Below are positions 26,001 to 34,626 of a stretch of 59,299 bases of DNA, piece by piece. The first letter of the stretch is position 1; each line of letters starts with the position of its first letter. The notes under the pieces were generated by a model. That model did no database searches, was not told the DNA's origin, and saw nothing but the letters and a program-made list of their open reading frames with translations. Source of the stretch: an uncultured Phocaeicola sp. (GTDB lineage: Bacteria; Bacteroidota; Bacteroidia; Bacteroidales; Bacteroidaceae); contig CALUJF010000016.1 of assembly GCA_944320855.1 (NCBI GenBank), positions 1-59,299 of the forward strand, read 5' to 3'. The translations under genes were made by a program, and so were the position numbers.

Positions 26001-27516
26001 CTATTATATTATTCTCGATATCAGAAACGAAGTGGCGGTGGCCAGTCTTGCAGTAAAGAACTTTTCAAAATATTATTATAACAACAAGGCTTATACTACA
26101 TTATACAAACAGATAAGCGAAGATAAATCACTGGAACAGTATTGCCAGAATATGCAGAAGTCGGCAAACAACAAGATGGTGGCGATAATGCTTTTCGTGG
26201 TACTGATTGTTGTAGGTTTAGTGGCCTACTATGTGATATATCTCCGACGTATGCTCCATTACAGGTATAACATGGAACAGGTTCTTACCATCAATCAGAC
26301 AGTGTTTTCCGCATCTGTCTATGGCGAAACTCCTGAAAAGACTTCTGAAATCTGTTCCAGAACCGTAGATGCATTATTCAGAGATACCAATGAGCTGATT
26401 ACCATCGAAAATCTTGTAATAGGAATATTTGACGAAGCTGACGGCAAGTTGGAGTATTCATGGTATTCTGACGTTAATGATGAAACTCTTTTGGATAAGC
26501 TTGATAAATCGTATATTCGCAGAAGTATTATATATGACCGCGACAAACAATGGCTTTTGCTGCCTTTGCGTGTCGATTCTCCCAATGAGGTGAAGTGTAT
26601 AGGGGTTATCGGCCTGAAGTGCGATGAGAAGTCGGTACGCGAGGAAGACAGGATTTTGCTTGAATTGGTGAGTGAGTACCTTGGCGTGGCATTGTATCAT
26701 ACAATAGTTCAGGTTGAGAAACGTTTTCAGGACATTGAACTTGCCAAGGATGAAACAGCAAGGGCCGAACACGAGGAGAATACATTGCACGTTCAGAATC
26801 TTGTGCTTGATAATTGTCTTTCGACTATCAAGCATGAAACTATTTATTATCCCGGCAGACTTAGGAAGATAGTGGAAGAGGTGAAAGACGGTTATGCCGG
26901 AGATGGGGATGCAAGGAGTATGGAAACAAGGCTTGGTGATATGGACGAATTGGTGACATATTATAAAGAAATATTTACACTTCTTTCGTCGTATGCTTCG
27001 CGTATGCTTGATGGGGTAACTTTCCGTCGCTCGTTTGTAAATGTTTCAGAACTTATGGCTTATGCAGAGAAATATTATCGCAAGTCTGTAAAGCGAATGA
27101 CAGACTATCCTGATTTGAGAATCTCTGTAGACAAAGAATATACGGTAGTTGGCGATGAAATCCTTCTGCGCTTTATGTTTGAGAATCTTATAGATGAAGC
27201 ATTGAGGTACAATGGACGTGGCGAGATTTCGTTGTATGTAAGTGCTGAAGATGGTTTTGCCAGATTTGACTTTATTGACAGAAGGCGTAATTATACACAG
27301 CAGGAACTGAATCTGCTGTTTTATCCGGACAGTGCCAAAGTGAGGAGGTCGGATAACGGAGATGTGCTTTCCGGAGCTGAGTACCTGATTTGCAAACAGA
27401 TTATCAGAGATCATGACGAGTTTGCCGGACGAAGAGGGTGCAGGATTAATGCAAGGGTGATGGACGATGGAAAAGGTTTTTCAGTATGGTTTACCGTACC
27501 GTTGAAAAACAGTTAA
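23080..27516 (+). CDS. Double-module hybrid sensor histidine kinase (DUF5112/DUF5113 type)
   Basis: 1478 residues from the ATG at 23080, which opens a lipoprotein-like signal peptide (MAVFSC) and is preceded by GGAGG. Module 1: TPR-like periplasmic region, membrane segment at about 433-458, GAF-like region, helix with VNGIVPY (N628 where the phospho-His should be), then an intact ATP-binding domain (NTLAENARKY near 739, DNGPGLS near 772, GHGFGLMNCKGI near 812). Module 2: a signal-peptide-like segment (859-877, ending SSAFA), second periplasmic region, membrane segment 1033-1054, GAF-like region, KHETIYYPGR with H1252, and a degenerate ATP domain (FIDRRRNYTQ in place of DNGxG). The two modules look functionally complementary. 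It is upstream of its response regulator (39-base gap). Confidence 0.85.
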   Translation: MKRVFGLLVMFTLLMAVFSCHRYRVDNAVMSEIDSLNTLSYHLRYKDLSKSASLAEQAYQLAAPNYSVYPEVLNNMGFCAYMKMDFEKSMKLFTSVVELSDNEVECLVADVGLMKICQRTSSNKEFYDYRNRAQRRIKRIKQDKVVETDSVLSARFNYALSEFHITSGVYFYYLQQEKESLSEIDAINVDGIEADTAQLLNYMYMRGSGGMYSAATPEDIVIGEFGYLMDCLRLSHDLGYKYFEANSMQAMAEILNFRSNRDLLLQKRKGWLELVNEDECPIDSLPLNLAERSLKLFREYGDWYQISGAYRTMATYYNYTGTPERALPLLDTALQFVNKHHEKYYACNDTTDRLKTYIKDFPYSLELKWINNDGIKTVPEWIARLREQLSRTYSAMGMKLQSDYNRNIYLDILDYTRQDKELESRYAALDRESYLLNILLLMVVLGFFILAVVLVLLNKFWRIRNNLYIDKLNKVLLVCRNITAAVPEEASGPEDVVCAVEKAVRLDVLSITGSDDLWIELLSSENDGERPEWVVDGKTPVLDMTAPGKNESVGRLWLKKNGRLRRDELSMMRLITPYMAWTLENGLNLMMLADTRIRLEQEEYIHRMHIADNKRQNEMKKTCVAIVNGIVPYIDRVINEVKKLRNASFAKDDAVRNGKLQYIDELLSKINDYNDILAVWIKMKQGDISLNIENFGLDSLFAVIAKGKHAFEIKKQTLNIHDSDLVVKADKALTLFMINTLAENARKYTPAGGEITLSAVEGENYVEVSVKDNGPGLSSSDVDRILKEKVYDSGSIGMETASNSAELAKQKGHGFGLMNCKGIIDKYKKTSPVFGVCTFGIESEPGKGSRFYFRLPKGVRKVLSVIALLVSFSSAFAVPADSSLMSDTIPAIEESYVVTGYDSLLAIANTYANMVYESNVRADYQNALTLADSAFHYMNMHFLKYSGRKGPLLDTDSKDDAPELVWLSDRFDTDYYIILDIRNEVAVASLAVKNFSKYYYNNKAYTTLYKQISEDKSLEQYCQNMQKSANNKMVAIMLFVVLIVVGLVAYYVIYLRRMLHYRYNMEQVLTINQTVFSASVYGETPEKTSEICSRTVDALFRDTNELITIENLVIGIFDEADGKLEYSWYSDVNDETLLDKLDKSYIRRSIIYDRDKQWLLLPLRVDSPNEVKCIGVIGLKCDEKSVREEDRILLELVSEYLGVALYHTIVQVEKRFQDIELAKDETARAEHEENTLHVQNLVLDNCLSTIKHETIYYPGRLRKIVEEVKDGYAGDGDARSMETRLGDMDELVTYYKEIFTLLSSYASRMLDGVTFRRSFVNVSELMAYAEKYYRKSVKRMTDYPDLRISVDKEYTVVGDEILLRFMFENLIDEALRYNGRGEISLYVSAEDGFARFDFIDRRRNYTQQELNLLFYPDSAKVRRSDNGDVLSGAEYLICKQIIRDHDEFAGRRGCRINARVMDDGKGFSVWFTVPLKNS

Positions 27517-27555
27517 AAGGAAGAGTTTAAAATTGAAATTTAAGATATACACAAT

Positions 27556-28278
27556 ATGGAAAAGTTTAAAGTAATAATAGTAGAGGACGTAAAGCTTGAA
27601 TTGAAAGGTACGGAGGAAATCTTCCGTCATGAAATACCCAATGCCGAGGTGATTGGTACAGCCATGACAGAGGCTGAATTCTGGTCGCTGATGGAAACAA
27701 AGACTCCTGATATGGTATTGCTGGATCTTGGCTTGGGCGGTTCCACCACAATAGGCGTGGAGATATGTGCACGACTTCACAGAGAGAGCCCTGAAATAAA
27801 GGTTCTTATATTTACAGGAGAGGTGCTTAATGAGAAATTGTGGGTTGATGCTCTTAATGCAGGTGCTGATGGTATAATTCTGAAGACCGGAGAACTATTG
27901 ACAGCCGTTGATGTGCAGGCCGTGATGGAAGGTAAGAAACTTGTATTCAATTATCCTATACTGGAGAAGATAGTGGCACGTTTCAAACAGAGTGTTGCTG
28001 CTGAACAAAGACGTCAGGAAGCCATAATCAATTATGATATCGATGAATATGACGAGCGTCTGCTCCGCCATCTGGCTCTTGGATATACCAAAGAGATGAT
28101 AACTAATCTCAAGGCTATGCCTTTCGGAGTGAAATCAATCGAGAAAAGGCAGAATGAACTGATAAACAGACTGTTCCGCTCGGACGAGAGGATAGGTGTG
28201 AATGCCTGCAGACTCGTGACACGCGCATTCGAACTCAGAATACTTGATATCGACAATCTTGAACCTGATGAGGAATAG
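27556..28278 (+). CDS. Response regulator with LuxR-like output (DUF5932 type)
   Basis: A 240-residue regulator. The receiver domain (1-125) has the acidic pocket in VIIVEDVKLELKG, the phospho-Asp in MVLLDLGLGGST, and the conserved Lys in IILKTGELL. The C-terminal part (about 165-240: LLRHLALGYTKEMIT, KSIEKRQNELINRLF, NACRLVTRAFELRIL) looks like a divergent LuxR-type helix-turn-helix. It is the obvious partner of the upstream double sensor. Its 3' end overlaps the next gene by 11 bases. Confidence 0.85.
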   Translation: MEKFKVIIVEDVKLELKGTEEIFRHEIPNAEVIGTAMTEAEFWSLMETKTPDMVLLDLGLGGSTTIGVEICARLHRESPEIKVLIFTGEVLNEKLWVDALNAGADGIILKTGELLTAVDVQAVMEGKKLVFNYPILEKIVARFKQSVAAEQRRQEAIINYDIDEYDERLLRHLALGYTKEMITNLKAMPFGVKSIEKRQNELINRLFRSDERIGVNACRLVTRAFELRILDIDNLEPDEE

Positions 28279-28972
28279 AAACATAATACATCCTGCTACA
28301 GTGTTTTTCCTGCTCTGGTGGCTCGTGGCTGTGCTTTCATGGGTGGGTAGTGTATATGCATGGAACGGAGTAAAGAATATAATAAGCACGGAGGCGTTAA
28401 GATGGTTTCTCAGATACACAGAAGAGAATCTTATGTCATCGCCGGCTCTTTATATTGTAATAATTTTTTTCATGTCTGTAGGACTGTTCATGCATTCCGG
28501 CTTGGGCGGTGTGTTGTGGCGTATTGTCCGACGGGAGAGAAAGCTGTCCGGTAAGGAAAAGAAATCGCTCGTGGCGGCAGCATTTGTATCAGCAGCATAT
28601 TTCTCTGTGTATGCACTGTTGGCCTGGGGGCCATGGAATATCGTTCGTGGAGTAACGGGCAGGTATGTCGATTCTCCATTGCACGACGGAGCGCCATGCA
28701 TATTGTCAATAGGGATAGGGCTTGCGTCAATGGTCTATGGTTATAATTCTGACCATTACCGCAGCGATACAGATATAGTGAAAGGTATGTCATACATGTT
28801 TTCACGCTTTGCTCCGTTCATGGTTTCACTGTTTTTTGTTATTCAGTTTATGGCAGCATTAAACTATAGCGGTTTGCCGGTATGTATGGGGATTGATGGC
28901 GTAACAATGGACTGGATTTACCGCATCTGCTGCCTGTTACCTTTTATATGGGAGGTTTATTACGGTAAGTAA
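28268..28972 (+). CDS. AbgT-like half-size integral membrane protein
   Basis: A 234-residue protein with about six membrane helices. Starting MRNRNIIHPATVFFLLWWLV, with the run STEALRWFLRYTEENLMSSP and a following MSVGLFMHSGLGG, it resembles the first third of AbgT-family transporters (aminobenzoyl-glutamate type), which are about 500 residues. No second half follows before the next gene. Start: the ATG at 28268, since the earlier in-frame start is a TTG inside the regulator gene. The 11-base overlap couples it to the response regulator. The homology is remote and transport is unproven; it may serve as a membrane partner of the sensor. Confidence 0.6.
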   Translation: MRNRNIIHPATVFFLLWWLVAVLSWVGSVYAWNGVKNIISTEALRWFLRYTEENLMSSPALYIVIIFFMSVGLFMHSGLGGVLWRIVRRERKLSGKEKKSLVAAAFVSAAYFSVYALLAWGPWNIVRGVTGRYVDSPLHDGAPCILSIGIGLASMVYGYNSDHYRSDTDIVKGMSYMFSRFAPFMVSLFFVIQFMAALNYSGLPVCMGIDGVTMDWIYRICCLLPFIWEVYYGK

Positions 28973-29026
28973 ATTAAATATAATTAAAACGTAATTGGTT
29001 TTACATTCAATAAAGCGCGAATGATA

Positions 29027-29034
29027 TAAATTTG
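29027..29034 (+). promoter_or_regulatory. -7 promoter element of the DUF4369-thioredoxin gene
   Basis: TAAATTTG matches TAnnTTTG and lies 30 bases before the ATG at 29064. Confidence 0.65.
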
Positions 29035-29063
29035 CAGTCAATAATTTAATATTTAAAACAATA

Positions 29064-30164
29064 ATGAAAAAAGGATTACTATTTGCTGCAGCCGGTGTGA
29101 TGGCATTGGCTGCCTGCCATGAAAAGGGAGGCTATACCATTAACGGTACTATAGCCGATGCCAAGGATGGCGATTATGTTTACATGCGTTATTATGACGG
29201 AAGAGAAGCTTTCACATTGGATTCAGCCGTAGTAAAAAACGGTAAGTTTGAGTTCAAGGGAATGCCTGATTCTGTATTTGCACCAAAGTTTATAATATAT
29301 GGTGATGAAACTCAGAATATCAATGCAACAGTATTTATCGAAGATGGTACTATCAAAGTGGATATGGCTGAAGGAAATTCAAAAGTTTCAGGTACTCCTT
29401 CGAATGATGCGTTTGCCGCTTTTGTTGAAAAATACACAGGTTATGAAAATCAGATGACTGCCATTGCTACAACTTTCCGTACAGATACTACTCTTACTGA
29501 TGTACAGAAAGATTCGTTGGTTGAGGCATACGACAAGGTATCAGAAGAATTCATGGATTTTGTATATGCTCAGACAGAAGCTAATATCGACAATGCAGTA
29601 GGTGCATATATGCTGCAGTCTAACGGATTCTCGTTTGAAGTGGAACAGACAAGTGCTTTGCTTGAAAAACTTCCTCAGAAATTCCTTACATCTTCTTCTA
29701 TGACCCGTCTGAAAGAATATGTAGACAATGCAATGAATACAATAGTAGGAAAGAAGTTCATTGATTTCTCAATGAATACACCTGAAGGAAAGACTGTCAA
29801 ACTTTCAGACTTTGTAAGCAAGAACAAGTACACTCTTATTGATTTCTGGGCAAGCTGGTGCGGTCCATGCCGTCAGGAAATGCCTAATGTAGTGGCTGCA
29901 TACAAGCAGTTCAGGAATAAAGGTTTCGGTATAGTAGGTGTTTCTCTTGACAAGGATGCTGACAAGTGGAAACAGGCTATCAAGGACCTTAACATTACAT
30001 GGCCACAGATGTCAGACCTTAAGGCTTGGCAGTGTGAAGGTGCTCAGTTGTATGGCGTACGTTCTATTCCTGCTACAGTGCTTGTAGACCAGGAAGGTAA
30101 TATCGTTGCAAGAGATTTGCGTGGCGACGAGATTGCGGCAAAACTTGGAGAACTCCTGAAATAA
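29064..30164 (+). CDS. DUF4369 and thioredoxin-domain lipoprotein (TlpA-like)
   Basis: A 366-residue lipoprotein with lipobox MALAAC. An N-terminal DUF4369 beta domain (about 25-115: YTINGTIADAKDGDYVYM), a helical linker, and a C-terminal AhpC/TSA-TlpA thioredoxin fold with the redox motif WCGPC near residue 268 and the cis-Pro loop SIPATVLVDQ. Such lipoproteins are common in Bacteroides and act as periplasmic or surface thiol-disulfide oxidoreductases. Single gene with its own promoter and a bidirectional terminator. Confidence 0.9.
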   Translation: MKKGLLFAAAGVMALAACHEKGGYTINGTIADAKDGDYVYMRYYDGREAFTLDSAVVKNGKFEFKGMPDSVFAPKFIIYGDETQNINATVFIEDGTIKVDMAEGNSKVSGTPSNDAFAAFVEKYTGYENQMTAIATTFRTDTTLTDVQKDSLVEAYDKVSEEFMDFVYAQTEANIDNAVGAYMLQSNGFSFEVEQTSALLEKLPQKFLTSSSMTRLKEYVDNAMNTIVGKKFIDFSMNTPEGKTVKLSDFVSKNKYTLIDFWASWCGPCRQEMPNVVAAYKQFRNKGFGIVGVSLDKDADKWKQAIKDLNITWPQMSDLKAWQCEGAQLYGVRSIPATVLVDQEGNIVARDLRGDEIAAKLGELLK

Positions 30165-30175
30165 CAGTTTTCGAT

Positions 30176-30222
30176 ACAAAAAAAGCGAAGAGGCTTACAT
30201 TCAGTTTCTTCGCTTTTTTGTG
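30176..30222. terminator. Bidirectional terminator between DUF4369 and DUF1573 genes
   Basis: ACAAAAAAAGCGAAGA and TCTTCGCTTTTTTGT form a stem of about 15 bp with T-runs on both strands, in a 61-base convergent gap. Confidence 0.92.
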
Positions 30223-30225
30223 TCA

Positions 30226-30627
30226 TTATTTCGCGTCTGCGGCAGCCGGCATCATATCGCCTTTTATTATCAGACGGGTAATTTCTGATTTACCGTTTGT
30301 GCGTAGTGTAATAGTTTTTTGGAATTTCCCCGGGAACTTTCCGGCACCGTTGTAGGTTACTGTTATCTCACCGCTTTCACCCGGTTTAATAGGTTCCTTA
30401 GGATACTGCGGAACAGTACATCCGCAAGTGGCTATTGCCTGATGAATGACTAAAGGGCCGTCGCCTACATTAGTGAATTTGAATGTGCATGTCACTTTCG
30501 GACTGTTTTCAGAGAAACTTCCGAAATCGTGTGTGGTCTTCTCAAATTTTATTTCAGCTGTACCTGCAGCCATTACCATGATTATGCCCATGAAGAACAT
30601 TACTGTGGTAAGAATCAATTTCTTCAT
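30226..30627 (-). CDS. DUF1573 exported protein
   Basis: A 133-residue exported protein: signal peptide ending near MVMAAG, then one Ig-like DUF1573 domain with THDFGSFSENSPKVTCTFKF, the conserved TCGCTVPQYPKEPIKPGE, and TITLRTNG. DUF1573 proteins are abundant in Bacteroidetes periplasm; function unknown. Monocistronic. Confidence 0.9.
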   Translation of the reverse strand: MKKLILTTVMFFMGIIMVMAAGTAEIKFEKTTHDFGSFSENSPKVTCTFKFTNVGDGPLVIHQAIATCGCTVPQYPKEPIKPGESGEITVTYNGAGKFPGKFQKTITLRTNGKSEITRLIIKGDMMPAAADAK

Positions 30628-30731
30628 ATACTTTTATTTTATAATTAATCGTCGCGAATTTAGTTCTTAATATAATCTGTAATTACTTTTAATCACTAAA
30701 ATTAACAGAACGAGGCTATATAATGGTCATT

Positions 30732-32948
30732 TTAACCTCGGTTTACCTGTTTTACGCCTTTTACTGTTCTGAGTTTCTTTATCAGCGCTTCCAGTTTGGA
30801 AATATCATCCACCATTACAGTAAGCATGCCGGAGAATAGTCCGTCGTGTGAGTCTACACTTATAGACCTCAGCAGGATATTGCTTTCCTTATTGATGATG
30901 GAAGTGATATTTGTCACTATACCTATATCATCATGGCCTACTATGCGCAGCGTGATAGGATACTGTTTGCCCTGACTCTTTCCTGCCCATCTGGCACGTA
31001 CTATACGATAAGGGAAACGGGCCTTCATCTCCGGAGCATTAGGACAGTCGCAGCGATGAATCTTGATTCCGCCTGATATGGTTACGAAACCGAACACATC
31101 ATCGCCATAAATAGGGTTACAGCATTTGGCAAGGTTGAAGTCTATACCTTTCAGGTTCTGGTCTATTACCAGCACATCATCTTTGTAATAGTCTTTCGTT
31201 TCGGCATTCTGCTGCAGATTATATCCTTCTGCACTTCTGTATAGAACTTCCTCGCGCTGTTCAGTTTCGCGTTTCTGCAATTCTAAATATTTCTCTATGA
31301 TAACATTTACGTCGCTGCTTTCATCGGAAATACTTTTATAGAAATCTGTAACACTCTTGAAACCCATCTTTCTGATAAGCCTCATCAGAACGGCCTCGTC
31401 GTATTCTATTTTCTTGTTCTTGAATTTACGTTCAAGTGTTTCTTTTGCGAACTGAGTCTGGCGTGCAGTTATCTCCTTAAGTGCCTGGCGTATTTTGGTC
31501 TTTGCTTTCGATGTAGTAACAAAATTCAGCCAGTCCTGTTTCGGAACCTGGGTGTTCGATGTCATAATCTCTACCTGGTCACCGCTGTTCAGCACCTGTT
31601 TGAGCTGTACATTCTTTCCGTTTACCTTTGCTCCGATACATTTGCTTCCAAGGTTGGTGTGTATCGTAAAGGCAAAATCAAGTATAGTCGCTCCTTGAGG
31701 CAGTTTGTACAAATCACCTTTTGGAGTGAACACGAACACTTCATCCTTGTACAGGTCGAGTTTGAACTGGTCCATAGCCTCGATGTCACTGTCGGCATTT
31801 TCCAGTGTCTCACGGATGGAGTTAAGCCACTCGTCGAGTCCTGTTTCTCCCTTTATACCTTTATATCTCCAGTGTGCAGCCAAACCTTTCTCTGCTATCT
31901 CGTCCATTCTTTCCGTACGGATTTGTACTTCCACCCATTTACCCTCGGGACCCATTACAGTGATGTGCAAAGACTCATATCCGTTGCTTTTCGGCACAGA
32001 AAGCCAGTCGCGCAGACGCTTCGGATTAGGCAGATACATATCAGTCACTATAGAATAAGCCTGCCAGCATTCCTGTTTTTCCTTGTCAAGTTCTGAGTCA
32101 AGTATTATTCTGATAGCAAATAAGTCGTACACGCCTTCAAACGGGCATCCCTGTTTCTTCATCTTCTGATAGATGGAATGGATTGATTTTGTTCTTCCTT
32201 TCATGTGGAATTTCAATCCGGCATCCTCCAGTTTCTTTTTGATAGGTTCTATGAAAGCGTCAATATATCTGTCGCGTGCCTGTTTGGTCGCATTGAGCTT
32301 GTCCTTTATGTGATAATAAATGTCGTGATTGGTATATTTTAGCGACAAGTCCTCAAGTTCCGATTTGAGTTTGTACAGTCCTAACTTGTGAGCCAGTGGG
32401 GCATAAAGATATGCGGCTTCGTTTGAAACCATAATCCTTGCCTCTTCGTTCTCGGAATCTTTTATCTGTCGCATCAGGTTTACCCTGTCTGCTATTATAA
32501 TAAGTATAACCCTCATGTCCTCTGCGAAAGAGAGCAGCAGATTTCTGAAGTTTTCCGATTCTATGGTAGGACTTTTGGTATAAAGCTCATTTATCTTGAC
32601 TAACCCTTTGATTATCCCCGCAACATCTTCGCCATATTCGTTTTTAACTTCTTCAAGCGTGCAAAGATTATATTTCACCGATTCATGCAGCATGATGCCG
32701 AGAATGGATGCCCTGCGCATACCTATCTCTTCGGCCACAATCACTGCTGTCTGCATATCCTTAATGATAGGATTCATTCCGAAAACATTTCTCGGAATGC
32801 CGCCTCCTTTCATTACCTTTATCAGGTGAGATTTTATTTTTCTACAGTCGTCTTTCTGTAGTGTATCTTTGGATAGTTTGAGTAGTTTCTTGTAGAGTGA
32901 AAAGAGCAATCTCTTTTCATCACAGTTAAAAAAAGCAGTTTCTTCCAT
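30732..32948 (-). CDS. RelA-type (p)ppGpp synthetase with degenerate hydrolase domain
   Basis: A 738-residue RelA/SpoT homologue. The synthetase domain looks intact: GRTKSIHSIYQKMKKQ, YDLFAIRIILDSE, SNGYESLHITVMGP, EVQIRTERMDEIAEKG. The TGS domain (FVFTPKGDLYKLPQGATILD), a Cys-containing conserved region (FNLAKCCNPIYGDDVFGF) and a C-terminal ACT domain follow. The N-terminal HD hydrolase domain is recognisable, but the metal-binding HD is HE (H88-E89 in MLHESVKYN), the following ED pair is KY, and the first His is absent. It is therefore probably synthetase-only (RelA-like); Bacteroides typically has a second, bifunctional RSH. Confidence 0.9.
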   Translation of the reverse strand: MEETAFFNCDEKRLLFSLYKKLLKLSKDTLQKDDCRKIKSHLIKVMKGGGIPRNVFGMNPIIKDMQTAVIVAEEIGMRRASILGIMLHESVKYNLCTLEEVKNEYGEDVAGIIKGLVKINELYTKSPTIESENFRNLLLSFAEDMRVILIIIADRVNLMRQIKDSENEEARIMVSNEAAYLYAPLAHKLGLYKLKSELEDLSLKYTNHDIYYHIKDKLNATKQARDRYIDAFIEPIKKKLEDAGLKFHMKGRTKSIHSIYQKMKKQGCPFEGVYDLFAIRIILDSELDKEKQECWQAYSIVTDMYLPNPKRLRDWLSVPKSNGYESLHITVMGPEGKWVEVQIRTERMDEIAEKGLAAHWRYKGIKGETGLDEWLNSIRETLENADSDIEAMDQFKLDLYKDEVFVFTPKGDLYKLPQGATILDFAFTIHTNLGSKCIGAKVNGKNVQLKQVLNSGDQVEIMTSNTQVPKQDWLNFVTTSKAKTKIRQALKEITARQTQFAKETLERKFKNKKIEYDEAVLMRLIRKMGFKSVTDFYKSISDESSDVNVIIEKYLELQKRETEQREEVLYRSAEGYNLQQNAETKDYYKDDVLVIDQNLKGIDFNLAKCCNPIYGDDVFGFVTISGGIKIHRCDCPNAPEMKARFPYRIVRARWAGKSQGKQYPITLRIVGHDDIGIVTNITSIINKESNILLRSISVDSHDGLFSGMLTVMVDDISKLEALIKKLRTVKGVKQVNRG

Positions 32949-33020
32949 GGCTTTATCTTTTTCTTTTGTGTAAAGGTAGTTTTTTTCTTGTTTATATTCG
33001 TTATATTTCGTCCTTTTTTA

Positions 33021-33028
33021 TAATTTTG
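33021..33028 (+). promoter_or_regulatory. -7 promoter element of the DUF4301 gene
   Basis: TAATTTTG matches TAnnTTTG, about 49 bases before the ATG at 33077. No well-placed -33 TTTG is seen. Confidence 0.5.
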
Positions 33029-33076
33029 AGCACAATTCTATACTATTGAACTAATTCATTACTTAATTTATACATT

Positions 33077-34597
33077 ATGTTAACACAAGAAGACAAAGAT
33101 TTATTGGCCAAGAAAGGCATTTCAGAACAGCAAATTGCCGAACAGTTGGCTTGTTTCGAAAAAGGTTTTCCTTTTCTTAAATTATTTGCAGCTGCATCAG
33201 TTGAGAACCGCGGTATAATGCTTGCAGACGAAAATGCGCAGAAAACATATCTTGCTGCGTGGGATGCATATATGGGAGGTGACAAGAAGATTATTAAGTT
33301 TGTTCCTGCCTCAGGTGCTGCCAGCCGTATGTTCAAGAATATGTTTGAGTTCCTTGGGGCTGACTATGATGTTCCTACTACAGATTTTGAAAAGAAATTC
33401 TTCAGCAATATAAAGAATTTTGCTTTCTATGCCGATCTTGATGCCGCTTGCGTAAAGAATAACGGTAATGGTATAGATGCTTTGGTAGCTGAAGGTAACT
33501 ATAAGGCTGTTGTTGCAAACTTGCTTGAGTCAGCGGGATTGAATTATGGTTCACTTCCTAAAGGTTTGCTTAAGTTCCATAAATATGAAAACGGTGCACG
33601 TACTCCTCTTGAAGAACATCTTGTAGAAGGTGCGCTTTATGCAGCCGGAAAGAGTGGGGAAGTGAATGTGCACTTTACTGTATCTACAGAGCATCGCGAG
33701 CTTTTCGCTAAGCTTGTTGATGAAAAAGTAGCGGAGTATGCAGCCAAATATGGTATAAAATATAACATCAGTTTCTCAGAACAGAAACCAAGCACAGACA
33801 CGGTTGCTGCTGATATGGAAAACAAACCTTTCCGTGATAATGGAAAATTGTTGTTCCGTCCGGGTGGTCATGGTGCATTGATAGAAAATTTGAATGACCT
33901 TGATGCTGATATTGTATTTATCAAGAATATCGACAACGTCGTTCCAGACAGGCTGAAAGCCGATACTGTTACTTACAAGAAATTGCTTGCCGGAGTGTTG
34001 GTTACACTTCAGAAACAGGTATTTGAATATCTAAAACTTCTCGATAGCGGACATTACCGTCATGACGAACTTGAAAATATCATTCGTTTTGTACAGAACC
34101 AGTTGCATTGCCGTAAGGATGATATAAAGGATATGGAAGATGCTGATTTGGTTATATATTTGCGTAAGAAACTTAACCGTCCTATGCGTGTTTGTGGTAT
34201 GGTTAAGAACGTAGGTGAACCTGGTGGTGGTCCGTTCCTGGCTTATAATCCTGATGGAACAGTATCTTTGCAGATTTTGGAAAGCTCACAGATTGACATG
34301 AACGACCCTGAAAAGAAGGCAATGTTCGAAAAAGGTACACACTTCAATCCTGTTGATTTGGTTTGTGCCGTTCGTGATTATAAAGGCAATAAGTTCAATC
34401 TTGTGAACTATGTAGACAAGGCTACAGGCTTTATTTCATATAAGTCAAAAGGTGGTAAGGAGCTTAAAGCACTTGAACTTCCCGGATTGTGGAACGGTTC
34501 AATGAGCGACTGGAGTACTGTATTTGTTGAAGTACCTTTGAGCACTTTCAATCCGGTTAAGACTGTCAATGACTTGTTGAGAGAACAGCATCAGTAA
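33077..34597 (+). CDS. DUF4301 family protein
   Basis: A 506-residue cytosolic protein of the DUF4301 family, found almost only in Bacteroidetes. Recognisable marks are FEKGFPFLKLFAAASVENRG, KFVPASGAASRMFKNMFEFL, LFRPGGHGALIENLNDLDAD, and GMVKNVGEPGGGPFLAYNPD. The phosphate-loop-like GAASRMFK and the LFRPGGHGALI segment suggest a nucleotide-sugar-pyrophosphorylase-like fold, but no activity is established. Monocistronic, with a terminator at 34627-34672. Confidence 0.85.
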   Translation: MLTQEDKDLLAKKGISEQQIAEQLACFEKGFPFLKLFAAASVENRGIMLADENAQKTYLAAWDAYMGGDKKIIKFVPASGAASRMFKNMFEFLGADYDVPTTDFEKKFFSNIKNFAFYADLDAACVKNNGNGIDALVAEGNYKAVVANLLESAGLNYGSLPKGLLKFHKYENGARTPLEEHLVEGALYAAGKSGEVNVHFTVSTEHRELFAKLVDEKVAEYAAKYGIKYNISFSEQKPSTDTVAADMENKPFRDNGKLLFRPGGHGALIENLNDLDADIVFIKNIDNVVPDRLKADTVTYKKLLAGVLVTLQKQVFEYLKLLDSGHYRHDELENIIRFVQNQLHCRKDDIKDMEDADLVIYLRKKLNRPMRVCGMVKNVGEPGGGPFLAYNPDGTVSLQILESSQIDMNDPEKKAMFEKGTHFNPVDLVCAVRDYKGNKFNLVNYVDKATGFISYKSKGGKELKALELPGLWNGSMSDWSTVFVEVPLSTFNPVKTVNDLLREQHQ

Positions 34598-34626
34598 TTT
34601 TTTCTCATAAATTAATAATATGTTTT

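Noticed and set aside
28244-28267. TTG start for the AbgT-like gene
   Set aside because: It is inside the response regulator gene; the ATG at 28268 gives an ordinary short overlap.
28973-29063. Second half of an AbgT gene, making 28268-28972 a pseudogene
   Set aside because: No AbgT-like residues are seen in any frame before the next gene, and the overlap with the regulator gene argues for an intact, selected gene.
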